64,000 nucleotides of DNA from Azolla caroliniana (Eukaryota; Polypodiophyta). A program made the translations under genes and the position numbers. Shown here in pieces: positions 9,601-21,600 of this stretch. The notes beneath the pieces were generated by a model. That model was not told where the DNA came from. It ran no database searches and worked only from the letters and a program-made list of their open reading frames with translations. Within the stretch, counting starts at the first letter, position 1. Every line of letters begins with the position of its first letter. Location: contig JBHGNT010000015.1 of assembly GCA_043228905.1 (NCBI GenBank), positions 13,206,001 to 13,270,000 on the forward strand. The letters run 5' to 3'.

Positions 9601-12600
9601 AGATATACAAAAAGATTTTCTGTTGTAACCGCCGGTTGGCGAAGACAAAGCTCGAGAATCTCACATGTGCCAAAAACCAGATTCCCTCGTTTCTTCTCTT
9701 TTCATCTTATTTACTTTTATATTTGCTGTGTAGTATTTATTTTATTTTGATTTGTTCTCAAAGACGAGACAACACTCAAGATGTAATCTCTTATTTGGTC
9801 TTATAAGCCATTTTGGCCTCTTAAAAGACGTTAATATATCTTTCTTTCTTTCTTTCTCCCTCTCTCTGTACAACAATAACAATGTTTTTTCTCATCTACA
9901 TCTAAGATGATTGCCCTAAGTTATATTTACACTTATATAACTTTAGACTATTTACAAATGTAGCCTCAATGGCTCCCATGAAACCTATTTACAAGTCTGT
10001 CCCTGCTTCCGGTTTACACCGGATCCATCCGGTCTGGTTTCCGGATATCTTCCGGATCCCATCCGTAGAGACCGGTTTCCCAACAATCTCCCCTTCCGGC
10101 ATGGGATGTTTTGTCAATCCGATCCGTTTTCTACACTCGTCCAGCTTGTCGACTGACAGTACCTTGGTCAGCATGTCTGATCCGTTTTCCTCCGTGTGGA
10201 TCTTTACCAACGCAAAGTCTTGCTCTTCAACTCTCTCCCGGAGCCAGTAGATACAGCGCAAAGTCTTGCTCTTCAACTCTCTCCCGGAGCCAGTAGATAC
10301 AGCGCAAAGTCTTGCTCTTCTACTCTCTCCCGGAGCCAATGGTATCTACGCTGGATGTGCTTTGTCCTGGAGTGGTACACCGCATTCTTTACAAGGTGGA
10401 TGGCACTTCCTTGCCAGCTTCCACAATTGCCACGATACGGTGCAACGGACTTCTTCAACCTCGACTACCATGATACGGCTCCCCCCGCATATGTCATAAC
10501 GTATCCGGATGTATACCGGCTGTATCTGCATCAGCCGACATGTCCGAATCGGTGAAGCCTTCAAATAGGGGTTTGTTGGGATTTCGGTCCCTTTCGGATG
10601 GGATGGTCGGATATCTGGGATGGATGCCGACAAGCCCGGTTTCGGTTTCGGATCCGGATGACGAAGACCCCAGCTTCGGTACCGGATGACGAATGTACCC
10701 GGTGAGCGATCCGGATGCAGGGACATATCCGTGAATATGTTCGCTATGGGCCCCTGAGGCTACAGTTGTAAATAGCCCAAAGTCATATAAGTATAAATAT
10801 GACTTAGGGCAAATAGTTTGTGTGTTGCTTCTTATTTTTCTGGTTTTTCACTTTTAGAGGAGTGAAGAGAGAGCAGTCGTGAGAGAGATAGAGCGCGAGA
10901 GAGGAAGAGGTAGACGCCTCTGTGTATTTCCGCCGCCTGTGGCGAGGACAGCGAGCTCAAGGTCGTCGCCTTGCAGCTCGTCATTGTATACTTCTCTGTA
11001 TAGTGTTGGGTTGGAGTCTTGTGCTCCCGTGGTTTTTCCCGTCTGGGTTTTCCACGTTAATTCCTGTGTACTCGCGCGTTTTTTTTTGTTTCTCCGTGTG
11101 GTTCCTATTTTCTACTGCATTGATCCGCGATTACTCGGTTGTGGCCGAGAGAAGAAGGTGAATCGAAGCGTCGATTCCCAACAAACTGGTATCAGAGCGA
11201 CTGTTGCAGAAAATGGAAGGCGGCGGCAGCGGGCAGCCGATGATGATGGTGCTGAATGCACAGAATTACGCCGACTGGAAGATCAAGATGGAGGATCTTC
11301 TGATTGTTCGGGACCTGTACGAACCGATTGACAGGTCGGAAATACCGAAGGGGGTACTTGAGTCGGAGTGGAAGCTCCTGAACCGGAAAGCCGTAGCGAC
11401 GATCCGACAATATGTCGATGTTAGCGTCCTACAACATGTGGCGAACGACACCAACGCATATGAGATGTGGCGGAAGCTGTCGGGCATCTACGAGAGGAAG
11501 AATGCGCTGAACCGGACCTCCCTGATGAGGAAGATTGTGAATCTTAAGTACCGGGACGGCGAGAGTATGGTGGAACACGTAAGCACGTTCATGGGATTCG
11601 TGAATCAGCTTGCGGCGATCAAGTTCCCATTGGAGGATGCAATGCAAGCCATCATCCTGATGTGTACATTGCCGGAAAGCTGGGAGAACTTGGTGGTGAC
11701 TCTCAGCACCTCCTGCACCGAAGATAACTTGTCCTTACAAACGGTAAAGACAAGTATTTTGAATGAAGAAGCGCGTCGGAGAGATAAGGAACCGGCCTCC
11801 GACCCGAAGATGTTGTTTACCGAATCGGATCGGGGAAGACAATGGAACCGGAGTCCGCAAAGACGGGAGAAGTCGGGGACCCGGTCGCAGTCAAGAGGAA
11901 GGCCCACATGCTTCCACTGTGGGAAGCCCGGGCACTTCCGAAAGAATTGTCGGCATTACCGAAAGGACAATGGAACCGACAACACCGATTCGAAGAAGTC
12001 ACCGGAGAGAAACGGTGCATACCGGGGAGCCACGGACCGAAATGGTTCGGATCGGCGAGGACAGGACCGGAAAGGAACGACGGCACTCGCGGCAAGTGAA
12101 GAGGAGATCATGCTCATCACCGAAGAAGGTGAACTAAACATTGCCGGCGATGAGACGACCTGGGTGGTCGATTCCGGAGCATCGTTCCACCTGACCCCGG
12201 AGAGAAGATACTTCTCATCCTACACAGCCGGCGAGCATGGCTGTGTTCGGATGGGAAACGAAGGTACGTGCCGGATTGCCGGCATAGGAGACGTGTGGTT
12301 GACAACCCCGACCGGATGCAAAATGCTGCTGAAGAATGTCCGACACGTTCCGGAGGTCCGACTGAACCTGATTTCGGCCGGGAGGCTAGATGATGAAGGC
12401 TACACGGGTAGCATCCGGAACGGTGTCATGAAGTTCAGCAAGGGGAGCTTGATAGTGGCTCGGGCCCGGAAGGTCAACACACTGTACCTGATGTATGCCT
12501 GGTTATGTCCGGAAGAGCTGAATGTGGCAGCCGACACTGCCGGTGAGCTGTGGCACAAAAGACTGTGCCACATGAGTGAGAAGGGGATGAAGAGGCTTGC

Positions 12601-15600
12601 AGAAGACAACCTTATTCCAGTGAAGCACGTGCACCTGGAGAAGTGCACCGATTGCCTGGCCGGTAAGCAGAACCGAACCTCCTTCCACTCAAGGCCACCG
12701 ACGAGACGTAGCGCACCATTGGAGTTGGTGCACACCGATGTGTGTCAGGTAGAAACGAAGTCACATGGCGGAGCCCAGTACTTCGTAACTTTCATAGATG
12801 ATCATAGCCGAAGACTGTGGACGGCACCGATGAAGACAAAGGACCAAGTGTTGTCCGTCTTCAAAGAACTCCACGCGAGAGTGGAAAGAGAATCCGGCAA
12901 GAAGCTGAAAGCGATACGAGCGGATAACGGAGGGGAATACCGGGGACAGTTCCAGGAGTACTGTCGCTCGAAGGGAATCCGGCTCGAGTTTACTGTGCCG
13001 AAGACGCCGGAACTGAACGGGCTGGCCGAGAGGATGAATCGGACCATAATGGAGAGGGTCCGGAGTATGCTGGCGCATGCGGAATTACCCAAGGGTTTTT
13101 GGGCTGAGGCGATGTCGACGGCGACATACGTGATAAACAGATCACCCTCAGTACCTTTGGGCGGAGACACGCCGCAGAGAGTGTGGACCGGTAGGGAAGT
13201 ATCCTACCGGCATCTGAAGGTGTTCGGGTGTCTCGCATACATGCATGTGGCAAAGGACCGGAGAGGAAAGCTAGATCCAAAGACCCGGCCATGCATATTC
13301 CTCGGTTACGGCGATGACGAGTTCGGCTACCGAGTATGGGACCCGGTCGACAAGAAGATATTCAGGAGTCGAGATATCATCTTCATGGAGGACAAGACAC
13401 TCGCCGACTGGGAGTCGGAGAAGAAGATGAAGAGCTCCAAGTCGACTGGTGAGGATCACCTCTACGAGGAGCAGTCCCGACCGGCAAGGGACCGGTTAGC
13501 ACTCGAGGATCCGGCCGAAGACGGTGAAGAAACCGAACCGACCGAAGAAGATGAAAATGATACCGGAACCGGCCCCGATCCCGAAATGGATTCGGATGAA
13601 GAAGAATCGGAAGAACCGATTACCGAAGCTCCGGAACGGAGATATCCTCTAAGAGAGAGAAGGGCCCCCCGGAGATTTCCGGAACCAGAGCACGTGCTGC
13701 TAACCGACGAGGGGGAGCCGGAGAGCTTTGAAGAAGCAAAACATGACACTCAGAGCCGCAGGTGGTTGAGTGCCATGCAGGACGAGATGGATTCCCTGCA
13801 TGAGAACCACACATATGAACTTGTGGAGTTGCCGAAAGAAAAGCGGGCACTTCGAAACAAGTGGGTGTTCAAGCTGAAACCGGGAGATGCCGGAAACCCC
13901 CCGAGATACAAAGCCAGGATCGTGGTGAAGGGGTTTCAGCAGAAGAAGGGCGTCGACTTCGACGAGATATTTGCCCCGGTAGTGAAGATGACCTCCATCC
14001 GGACGGTGCTGAGCATAGCGGCAAGCATGGACCTCGAGGTAGAACAGATGGACGTGAAGACGGCATTCCTTCACGGTGACCTCGAAGAAGAGATCTACAT
14101 GCAGCAACCGGAAGGATTCGAGAAGAAAGGGAAGGAGCACCTGGTATGCCGGCTGAAGAAGAGCCTTTACGGACTGAAGCAGGCTCCCCGGCAATGGTAC
14201 CGGAAGTTCGACTCCTTCATGACCGACGAAGGGTACCTCAAAACGCAGTCCGACCACTGTGTGTTTGTGAAGAAGTTCGAAGGAGGAGACTTTCTAATAC
14301 TCCTCCTGTACGTGGACGACATGTTGATCGTCGGACGGGACCAGGTCAAGATACGGATGCTGAAGAAGGCTCTTCACCGAACCTTCTCAATGAAGGACCT
14401 GGGTCCGGCGAGGCAAATACTAGGGATGCACATCATCCGGGACCGGAAGAAGAAGCAGTTGTGGCTGTCACAGGAGAAGTACGTGACGAAGGTGCTTCAC
14501 CGGTTCAACATGTCGGAAGCAAGACCGGTCGGATCGACCCTCCCGGCAAACTGCAAGCTGTCCAGCAAGCAAAGTCCCAAGACAAAGGCTGAAAAGGAGG
14601 ATATGATGAAAGTGCCGTATGCCTCAGCCGTCGGGAGCTTGATGTACGCCATGGTGTGTACGAGACCGGACATCGGATATGCAGTAGGAGTGGTGAGCCG
14701 GTACATGAGCAATCCCGGCAAAGAGCATTGGAACGCGGCCAAGTGGATACTCCGATACCTGAAGGGCACGGCGAACGTGTGCCTCCGATTCGGCTCCGGT
14801 AAGCCCGAACTCGACGGCTTCACAGATTCAGATATGTCGGCTGATGCAGATACCAGCCGGTCCACATCAGGGTATGTGATGACGTATGCAGGGGGAGCTG
14901 TTTCCTGGCAGTCGAGGCTGCAGAAGACGGTTGCGTTGTCAACCACGGAGGCGGAGTACATGGCGGCTGTTGAAGCCGGCAAGGAAATAATATGGATGAA
15001 GGACTTCATTAGAGAGCTCGGTATCCAACAGGAGGAGTACCGACTCTACTGCGATAGTCAGAGTGCAATCCACCTTGCGAAGAACGCGGCCTATCACTCC
15101 CGGACGAAGCACATCCAGCGAAGATATCACTGGATCCGGGAAAGGATAGAAGACAAGGAGTTCGTGCTGACGAAGATCCACACGGACGAGAACGGGTCGG
15201 ATATGCTGACCAAGGTGCTCACACCCGACAAGCTGGAAGCATGCCGGAAGAGGATCGGATTGGAGAGACATCCCATGCCGAAGTGAAGGGGGAGTTTGTT
15301 GGGATTTCGGTCCCTTTCGGATGGGATGGTCGGATATCTGGGATGGATGCCGACAAGCCCGGTTTCGGTTTCGGATCCGGATGACGAAGACCCCGGCTTC
15401 GGTACCGGATGACGAATGTACCCGGTGAGCGATCCGGATGCAGGGACATATCCGTGAATATGTTCGCTATGGGCCCCTGAGGCTACAGTTGTAAATAGCC
15501 CAAAGTCATATAAGTATAAATATGACTTAGGGCAAATAGTTTGTGTGTTGCTTCTTATTTTTCTGGTTTTTCACTTTTAGAGGAGTGAAGAGAGAGCAGC

Positions 15601-18600
15601 CGTGAGAGAGATAGAGCGCGAGAGAGGAAGAGGTAGACGCCTCTGTGTATTTCCGCCGCCTGTGGCGAGGACAGCGAGCTCAAGGTCGTCGCCTTGCAGC
15701 TCGTCATTGTATACTTCTCTGTATAGTGTTGGGTTGGAGTCTTGTGCTCCCGTGGTTTTTCCCGTCTGGGTTTTCCACGTTAATTCCTGTGTACTCGCGC
15801 GTTTTTTTTTGTTTCTCCGTGTGGTTCCTATTTTCTACTGCATTGATCCGCGATTACTCGGTTGTGGCCGAGAGAAGAAGGTGAATCGAAGCGTCGATTC
15901 CCAACAGGGTTTTCCGGAGCCTTTCAGGTATCGGAGTATCCACTTGACCGCGGCCAACTGTTCTCCCGGATTGCATATGTATCTTCATCATTTCTGACTT
16001 CTCTGACTTTGTCTTCGGACTCTATCTTCCGGACAGTTTGCAATTTGCCAAAAGTGTCAATCTGATCAGCTTCGCATCCAACATGCTGAAACTTTGAAGC
16101 ACCTTTGTCACATACTTTTCCTTTGACAGCCACAATTGCTTCTTTGTCCGGTCCCGGACTATGTGCATCCCCAATATCTGTCTCGCCGGACCCAGATCTT
16201 TCATTGAGAAGGTCCGGTTCAAGGCCTTCTTCAAATTCCCGATATTGGTTCAGTCTGGTCCGACGATCAGCATGTCGTCCACATACAACAGTAGTATCAG
16301 GAAGTCACCTCCGTCGAACTTCTTCACAAATACGCAGTTGTCGGCCTGCATCTTCTGGTATCCTTAGTTGGTTATGAAGGAGTCGAACTTCCGGTACCAT
16401 TGCCGCGGAGCTTGCTTTAGTCCGTATAAGCTCTTCTGTAACCAACACACGAGGTGCTCCTTCCCTTTCTTGACAAATCCCTCCGGCTGTAGCATGTAGA
16501 TCTCTTCTTCGAGGTCACCGTGCAAGAACGCCGTCTTGACGTCTACCTACTCGACCTCGAGGTCCATGCTTGCCACAATGCTCAACACAGTCCGGATGGA
16601 TGTCATCTTTACTACCGGGGCAACGATCTCATTGAAATCTACTCCTTTCTTCTATTGGAAGCCCTTCACCACAATGCGGGCCTTATACCTTGGTGGATTT
16701 CCGGCATCTCCCGGTTTCAATTTGTACACTCACTTGTTCCGAAGCACTCTTTTTCCTTTCAGCAGCTCCATCAGTTCATATGTGTGGTTCTCATGCAGGG
16801 AATCCATCTCATCCTACATGGAACTTAACCACTTGCGGTTGTGGGTGTCTTTCTTTGCTTCTTCGAAGCTTTCTGGCTCCCCCTCATCGGTTAGTAAAAC
16901 GTGCTCTGCATCCGAAAATCTTCGGGGGGCCTTTCTCTCTCTAAGAGGGTATCTCCGTCCTTGGTTTCTGACCACCGGCTCCTCCGTTTGTTCTTCATCC
17001 GAATCCGATTTGGGGTCTTGTCCGGTTCCGGTGTCCGATTCTTCTTCGGTCAGTTCGGTTCTTTGTCCGAATTTGGCTGGTTCTTCGAGTGTCAATCGGC
17101 TTCCGGCTGGATGGGTTCTTATACCCTTCAACCGATCTTTGTCGGTTGGCCCGGAATCGGCAATGTTCTTGTCTTCCATGAAGACTATGTCTCGACTCCG
17201 GAAGACCTTCTTGTCGACCAAGTCCCACACTCGATAGCCGAACTTATCATCACCGTATCCAAGGAATATGCATGGCCGAGACTTCAAATCCAATTTTTCT
17301 CTCTTGCCCTTTGCTACATGCACGTGAGCGAGACAACCGAATACCTTCAGATGTCGGTAAGACACGTCTTTACCGGTCCATACTCTTTGTGGTGTGTCTC
17401 TATCTAAGGGCGCTGAGGGTGATCTGTTTATCACATACGTTGGTATCATCAGTGCCTCAGCCCAAAACGTCTTGGATAGGTTGGCATGTGCCAACATGCT
17501 TCAGACTCTCTCCATCACAGTCCGTTTCATCCTTTCGGCCAATCCGTTTAGCTCCGGTGTCTTTAGCATGGTAAATTTGAGCCGGATTCCCTTCAATCGG
17601 CAGTACTCCTCGAACTATCCCCGGTATTCGCCTCCTTTGTCCGCTCGAACCGCCTTTAGCTTCCAGCCAATTTCCCTTTCCACCCTCGCATGGAATTCCT
17701 TGAAAATAGATAATACCTAGTCCTTCGTCTTCAGCGGTGAGACCCACAGCTTCCAGTTGTGGTCGTCTATGAACGTCACGAAGTACTTGGATCTAGCATG
17801 TGACTTCGTGTCCACTTGGCATACATCGGTATGCACAAGTTCCGACAGTGCATTCCGTCTCTTGGTGGTCTCGATCGGAAAGAGGTTTGGTTCTGCTTGC
17901 TAGCCAAACAGTTGGTGCATTTCTCCAGCTGCACGTCTTTCACCTCCGGAATGAGGTTATCTTTGACAAGTCTCCGCATTCCCCGCATTGTCGGATGCCA
18001 CATTCACTTCTTCCCGGCATATCCGGGCATCCATCAGGTACAGTGTGTTGATCTTCCAGGCTCGAGCCACGATCAAGCCTCCTTTGCAAAACTTCATGAC
18101 TCCGTTCCAAATGCTACCCGTGTAGCCTTCATCATCCGCTGACCAGTTGATAGCAAGTTTAACCGAACCTCTAGAACATGTTGGACATCCTTCAGCAACA
18201 ACTTGCACCTGGTTGATGTCGTCAAACACACATCTCCTATGCTGACAATTCAGCATGCCCCTTCATTTTCCATCCGGACACAACCGTGATCTACGACTCT
18301 ATAGGATGAGAAGCATTTCCGGTCAGGGGTCAAGTGGAACGACGCTCCGAAGTCGACCACCCATGCCGTCTCGTCGCAGACAATATGTAGCTCGCTCACT
18401 TCGGTGATGAGCAACAGTTCTTCCTCGCTTGTCGCGATTGCCGACGTTCCTTTTCGATCCAATCTTCTCTAATCCGGACCCTTCTTTGAGTCGACATTGT
18501 CGGTTCCTTTCTCCTTCCGGAAGTGTCGGTAATTCTTCTAAAAGTGCCTCCCCCTTGACTTCGACCTCGTCCCCGATTTGTCTTGGTTCTGGGGACTCCG

Positions 18601-21600
18601 ATTCCAGCCTCTTCCCCGGTTATTGTCATCATCCATAACCAAGGCCTTCGGATCGGTTCCAAACTCCCGGTCCTTCCGGCGAGCTTCTTCGTCCAGCAAG
18701 CTTGATTTTACCCTTGTTAGGGATAGGTGTTTCCCTTCCGGCCCGGTATTGCCCAAGTCACAACTAGCGTCTCCCAAATATCCGGGAGGGAACCGAGCAA
18801 CAACAATGCAAGTACCTCATCGGCTAGAGGTACTTCCAACGAGGTTGTTTGGTTTATGAAGCCTTGGAAGGCATTCATGTGCTCAGCCATACTGGATTCG
18901 TCTTGGTATTGGAGTCTCACTAACTTCCAGAATACTAAGACCCGATTCACAGCATTTTTGCTCTCTAGCATGATACTTCTCCCAAAGCACATGAGCCTTA
19001 CTTTCTTCGTTGAAGTTGTTGTACAGGCTCATATCGATGAAGCACCGAATGTAAGCCGTCGTCTTTATGTGCATCACCTCCCAGGTGGCGGTGTCGGTCT
19101 TGTCCGGTCTTTTGTCTCTAAACTATACCGGCAACCAGAGATCTTTAATTGCCAACATGTCCATCATCTTCGACTTCCACATTGGGTAGTAGGAGCCGGT
19201 GAGCTTGAACATGCCGCCGAATGGATCTTCCATGCTCTGATACCAAATTATGCGAAATAGCACTCGGCCACAACCGAGTCTCAATAAAAACAAAAGAATT
19301 GAAATAAAGATTAATGCACTTACACAAAATGAGACGACACATTATGTTTACGTGGAAAACCTCAAGAGGTAAAACCACGGGAGTTCGCAGACTTCGAACA
19401 AGATGACTATAGGGCAGAGGTACTACAAAGTGAGACTCAGAGGCAACAACCCCGAGCTCTGTCTTCACCAACCGGCGGTTATAACAGAACTTCATCACAT
19501 TAGCTACATATTGAGGTAGGCAAATATACACGACTACCTCTAGAAGAGAGAATTTACCAATTGTGTCATCGAGTGGAATCTGAGGAACACTATGTTTGTC
19601 ATTGTCGTGTCTTTTATGAAATCAGAGAGAGATACCATTGCCTCTTTAAACAAGGCTTTGGCCTACTATACAAGGTAATGGAATATGAGGACCAACGATG
19701 GCTAGGACTTTTCTTGCTAGGCTCAAGAGACATCGGGAAAAGTTGTTGAAGAATACAACCACACAAGCTCATCCACAAAGAACAATCACAACTTTCTTTA
19801 GCCCCATCACTCCTACTAATCCTACAAGTCCATCAGGGGATACACAAATGGGCTCCAAACCAGGACATAACACGTGCACGTAGACCCCGGCCACATGGAC
19901 CACGACCTCGACACCCTTGTCATCGATAGATAAAAGCCATTATCTCCCGCCATCGTAGGTGCTTCCCTCACTTCGGAGACATGAAACCTATTTACAAGTC
20001 TGTCCCTGCTTCCGGTTTACACCGGATCCATCCGGTCTGGTTTCCGGATATCTTCCGGATCCCATCTGGAGAGACCGGTTTCCCAACACTTACTAATAGA
20101 AGAAATGCTCTCAATTCAAATTTACGAATAAAAATAGGAGCCTCAAGTATCCATGTGTTTTGGTCCTTAGTGAGACAACCCACTGTTCAGATGTGTCCAT
20201 AAGTTATTTGCATATCGTCAATGCATTAACAATCTTTTTGCGATTAGTTAGAAGGCAGATAAGAACAGTAATAAACATGCATTTGATCAGTTACTTTTAG
20301 TTTGGTATTAGCATCCACACCTACTGTTTTGCTAAAGCATGGCGAATCTGTGTATGCGTTGCATGAATCCTCAAGAAACATAAGAAAGAAAAAAGCAATA
20401 TATGTAAATCAAGATTTAAAAGACAAGATACCCAATAAAGAAATAATCAAGAAACGTAAGAAAGAAGAAAGCAATATATGTAAATCAAGTTTAGAGAGAC
20501 AAGATATCAAATAGGAAGTTTGATCGTAGTAAAAAATGTATGATTACAATACTTAAAGCTTTGATAGCCTTCAATGAAAAACTTAAGAGATAAATGGGGT
20601 CACCAGTGTTGTATTACTCACAGCCAAGTCCTGCCGCTGCTTCTGGAATAAATGACGCAAAATACAAATCTGTTAATGTTGCAAATTGTAGCATGCTAGA
20701 TCCAAGAATTGCCGGAAAAAGCACCGTTGCAATCTGCATATTAGAAAACACAAGCATGTGTATATTATGAAACAAAAATAATTAAATGTTAGGTGATGTA
20801 ACCAACAAGCCCCAGAAATAAAGACATGCATTTCAGAATTAGGTTGTCTGCACACAAGATTAGCACACGTGCTACTAAAATATGATATTAATAAGAGAAG
20901 TCCATTATAATCAAGATTTTTTTTCTTCCACAAAACACCATGGGAACCCTAAAAAGAGTAACAGGAATATATTGACCAGATAATGGCTTAAATCGCATAC
21001 ACAATTGGACTTGACCAAGGGCATTTGAGAGAATAAAATATGAGCTAAGGGGTATTTTAGAGTTTTCACCTGTAAATATAAACTTGAAAGACAAATTATA
21101 CGCAAGGCCTTCCAAGCTGCAGATAAGTGAGACTACTCTGACAAACCCAATCTAAAAGAACTTGCATTCAGTAAATAGCCATATGGCATGCACCTATCAA
21201 TCTTGGCATCACTCTCTATGCAAATAAGGTGTCATTGGAATTTTATTCAAGGACCCTTCATAAAAGGAGTTACTTAGTACAATGTATTCAGCACCTAATA
21301 CCTAGGCATCAAGGAATGGTTATAGACAGGCAGCATTTCAAGGTAAGAAGATAGCCTTATCCAATAGAAAACAAACAAGACAAAAATCCAGCTCAATTGA
21401 CCTAATTGAAGGAAGGCCTCTCCTAAAAAACTGCCTATGATAACAGAACTCCGTTGGGATCTACATACACTAACTATACTTGTGAAGAATGTTTCAGAAA
21501 TTCCCATTCTCCAGACGGCCTTTCCATAATCCCATTTAGCTATTACAACACGAAATTGCTTCTGTAAATACTTAAACTACAGATCAGTTTGAGGAAGATG

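Larger units (their letters stand above)
10574..15906 (+). mobile_element. Intact Ty1/copia retrotransposon (TNT1-like)
   Basis: Complete element of 5,333 bp with two 610-bp LTRs (10574-11183 and 15297-15906), both TGTTGGGA...TCCCAACA. A primer-binding site TGGTATCAGAGC lies at 11187-11198 and a polypurine tract AAGGGGGAG just before the 3' LTR. The 5-bp target duplication GGGTT is at 10569-10573 and 15907-15911. It landed in the RNase H region of the older minus-strand copia, and the host frame can be followed across the break. By eye the two LTRs differ at two positions, so the insertion is recent and the element could be mobile. Confidence 0.97.

Noticed and set aside
9365-9848. MicroRNA precursor
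   Set aside because: The arms are long, nearly perfect copies of a repeat, so an siRNA-type hairpin is more likely than a conserved miRNA.
11192-15009. Many long frames antisense to the copia polyprotein
   Set aside because: They are shadows of a GC-rich coding strand with no domain similarity.
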